From NCBI GenBank assembly GCA_002633315.1, contig NWBN01000014.1:124001-188000 (forward strand): 64,000 nucleotides of DNA. Reading direction: 5' to 3'. Positions within the stretch are counted from its first letter, which is position 1; every line of letters begins with the position of its first letter. The stretch comes from Bacteroidales bacterium Phil6 (GTDB lineage: Bacteria; Bacteroidota; Bacteroidia; Bacteroidales; F082). The position numbers and the translations under genes were made by a program. Below, piece after piece: positions 63,557 to 64,000 of the stretch. The notes beneath the pieces are model-generated. The model made no database searches and was not told the DNA's origin. It saw nothing but the letters and a program-made list of their open reading frames with translations.

Positions 63557-64000
63557 TTAGTTGTTGTTAAGACTCACACATTCTTGGAAATATACAGTTG
63601 CTACCTTAAGAAAAGTCATGCAATACTTGTTGTCTGATTCGTAATAAGTTTCCGAGAGATTACCAAGTCTCTTACGCAACGCATCACGGTTTTGATCCAA
63701 AGATGGCGCAAAAACTATTGAAAGGGGTATAATAAGCCCTCTTTCTCTGCTGCTTACATTCATGAATATGTTAGACTGCTCATTAAGTATTGTAGCAAGT
63801 TTGCGATTAACTTCCAATGCGATTTCCTGGGACGCATTACTTGCAACATGGGTTGATATATCAAACTCACGGATTTCTTTACGATCTATTATTTTTTTAA
63901 TCAGGACATTTATGATCGTGTCCTGATACTGCGACAATAAGATATGGTCAATATCATATTGATTAATATAACCGCAAAAGTCCAACATCATTTCAGGGTC
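63557..64000 (-). CDS. Incomplete gene at the right edge, function unknown
   Basis: At least 147 C-terminal residues of a minus-strand gene whose frame is open to the window edge (codons before the first internal Met are GAC CCT GAA). The visible part is helical, with SSRERGLIIPLSIVFAPSLDQNRDALRKRLGNLSE. I do not recognise it. Its codon use is somewhat richer in GC than the FtsK-type operon. The 280 bp between it and the ATPase gene contain nothing that I can identify as a promoter. Whether it belongs to the system needs the next part of the contig. Confidence 0.6.
   Translation of the reverse strand, partial: DPEMMLDFCGYINQYDIDHILLSQYQDTIINVLIKKIIDRKEIREFDISTHVASNASQEIALEVNRKLATILNEQSNIFMNVSSRERGLIIPLSIVFAPSLDQNRDALRKRLGNLSETYYESDNKYCMTFLKVATVYFQECVSLNNN

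Noticed and set aside
1..64000. CRISPR array, rRNA operon, prophage or integrase/attachment site
   Set aside because: No regularly spaced direct repeats, rRNA sequence, phage structural genes or integrase are visible; the accessory regions are called from composition, gene content and IS scars only.

Overview
The window is chromosomal DNA from a low-GC member of the Bacteroidales. Four things support this. (1) Promoters of the Bacteroidetes type (TTG, about 19-21 nt, TAnnTTTG) recur throughout, and the matching short primary sigma factor is encoded at 26987-27850. (2) Three tandem C10 (streptopain-like) cysteine proteases end in type IX secretion C-terminal domains. (3) The tmRNA encodes the tag GEYNYALAA, close to the GENNYALAA type I recall for the phylum. 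(4) Several families found mainly in Bacteroidetes are present (DUF5723, DUF4230, the 'asparagine synthetase B'-labelled periplasmic family). I cannot fix genus or family from sequence alone.

Layout. 1-2250: nucleoside permease tail, thyA, folA and a YbaK deacylase, i.e. thymidylate/folate metabolism. 2359-8580: an accessory block on the minus strand with a KAP P-loop NTPase, two small paralogous proteins, two DUF4230 proteins, a DUF308 membrane protein and two orphan small proteins; a G9 homopolymer lies in the probable 5' leader. 8814-17622: three secreted C10 proteases and a conserved periplasmic protein. 18046-30313: housekeeping genes (gcvT, a barrel protein/lipoprotein pair, a cation/proton antiporter, rpsO, pnp, rpoD, rpe, pepD). 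30437-35642: old-yellow-enzyme reductase, steroid 5-alpha-reductase-like membrane enzyme, MsbA-like ABC exporter and purB. 36481-43207: lpdA, rfbC, a lytic transglycosylase, uvrA and a SIMPL protein. 43571-49775: tmRNA, tRNA-Gly, a LOG/aspartic protease/response regulator operon, a DPP IV-like peptidase and three tRNA-Val isoacceptors. 50325-54632: a PLP aminotransferase and a four-subunit 2-oxoacid:ferredoxin oxidoreductase operon.

54640-64000 is a very AT-rich accessory region. It starts with one, possibly two, promoter-to-terminator small RNA units of about 175 nt. A lipoprotein gene and insertion-sequence scars follow, including a 40-bp repeat shared exactly with position 8765. Then comes a tight minus-strand operon: an 883-residue FtsK/HerA-type ATPase built as three ATPase-like modules of which only the middle one keeps an intact Walker A; a repeat protein with one C-terminal membrane anchor; and two paralogous helical proteins of WXG100-like size, one with an added zinc ribbon. 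A membrane-anchored 330-residue protein lies beside it. The architecture resembles a stripped-down EccC/EssC (type VII secretion) or FtsK-based conflict system. I cannot assign it to a described system, and it is my main candidate for something new. It probably continues past the right edge, where an incomplete gene lies.

Functions, domain names and pathway assignments come from motif recognition by eye; no database search was run.
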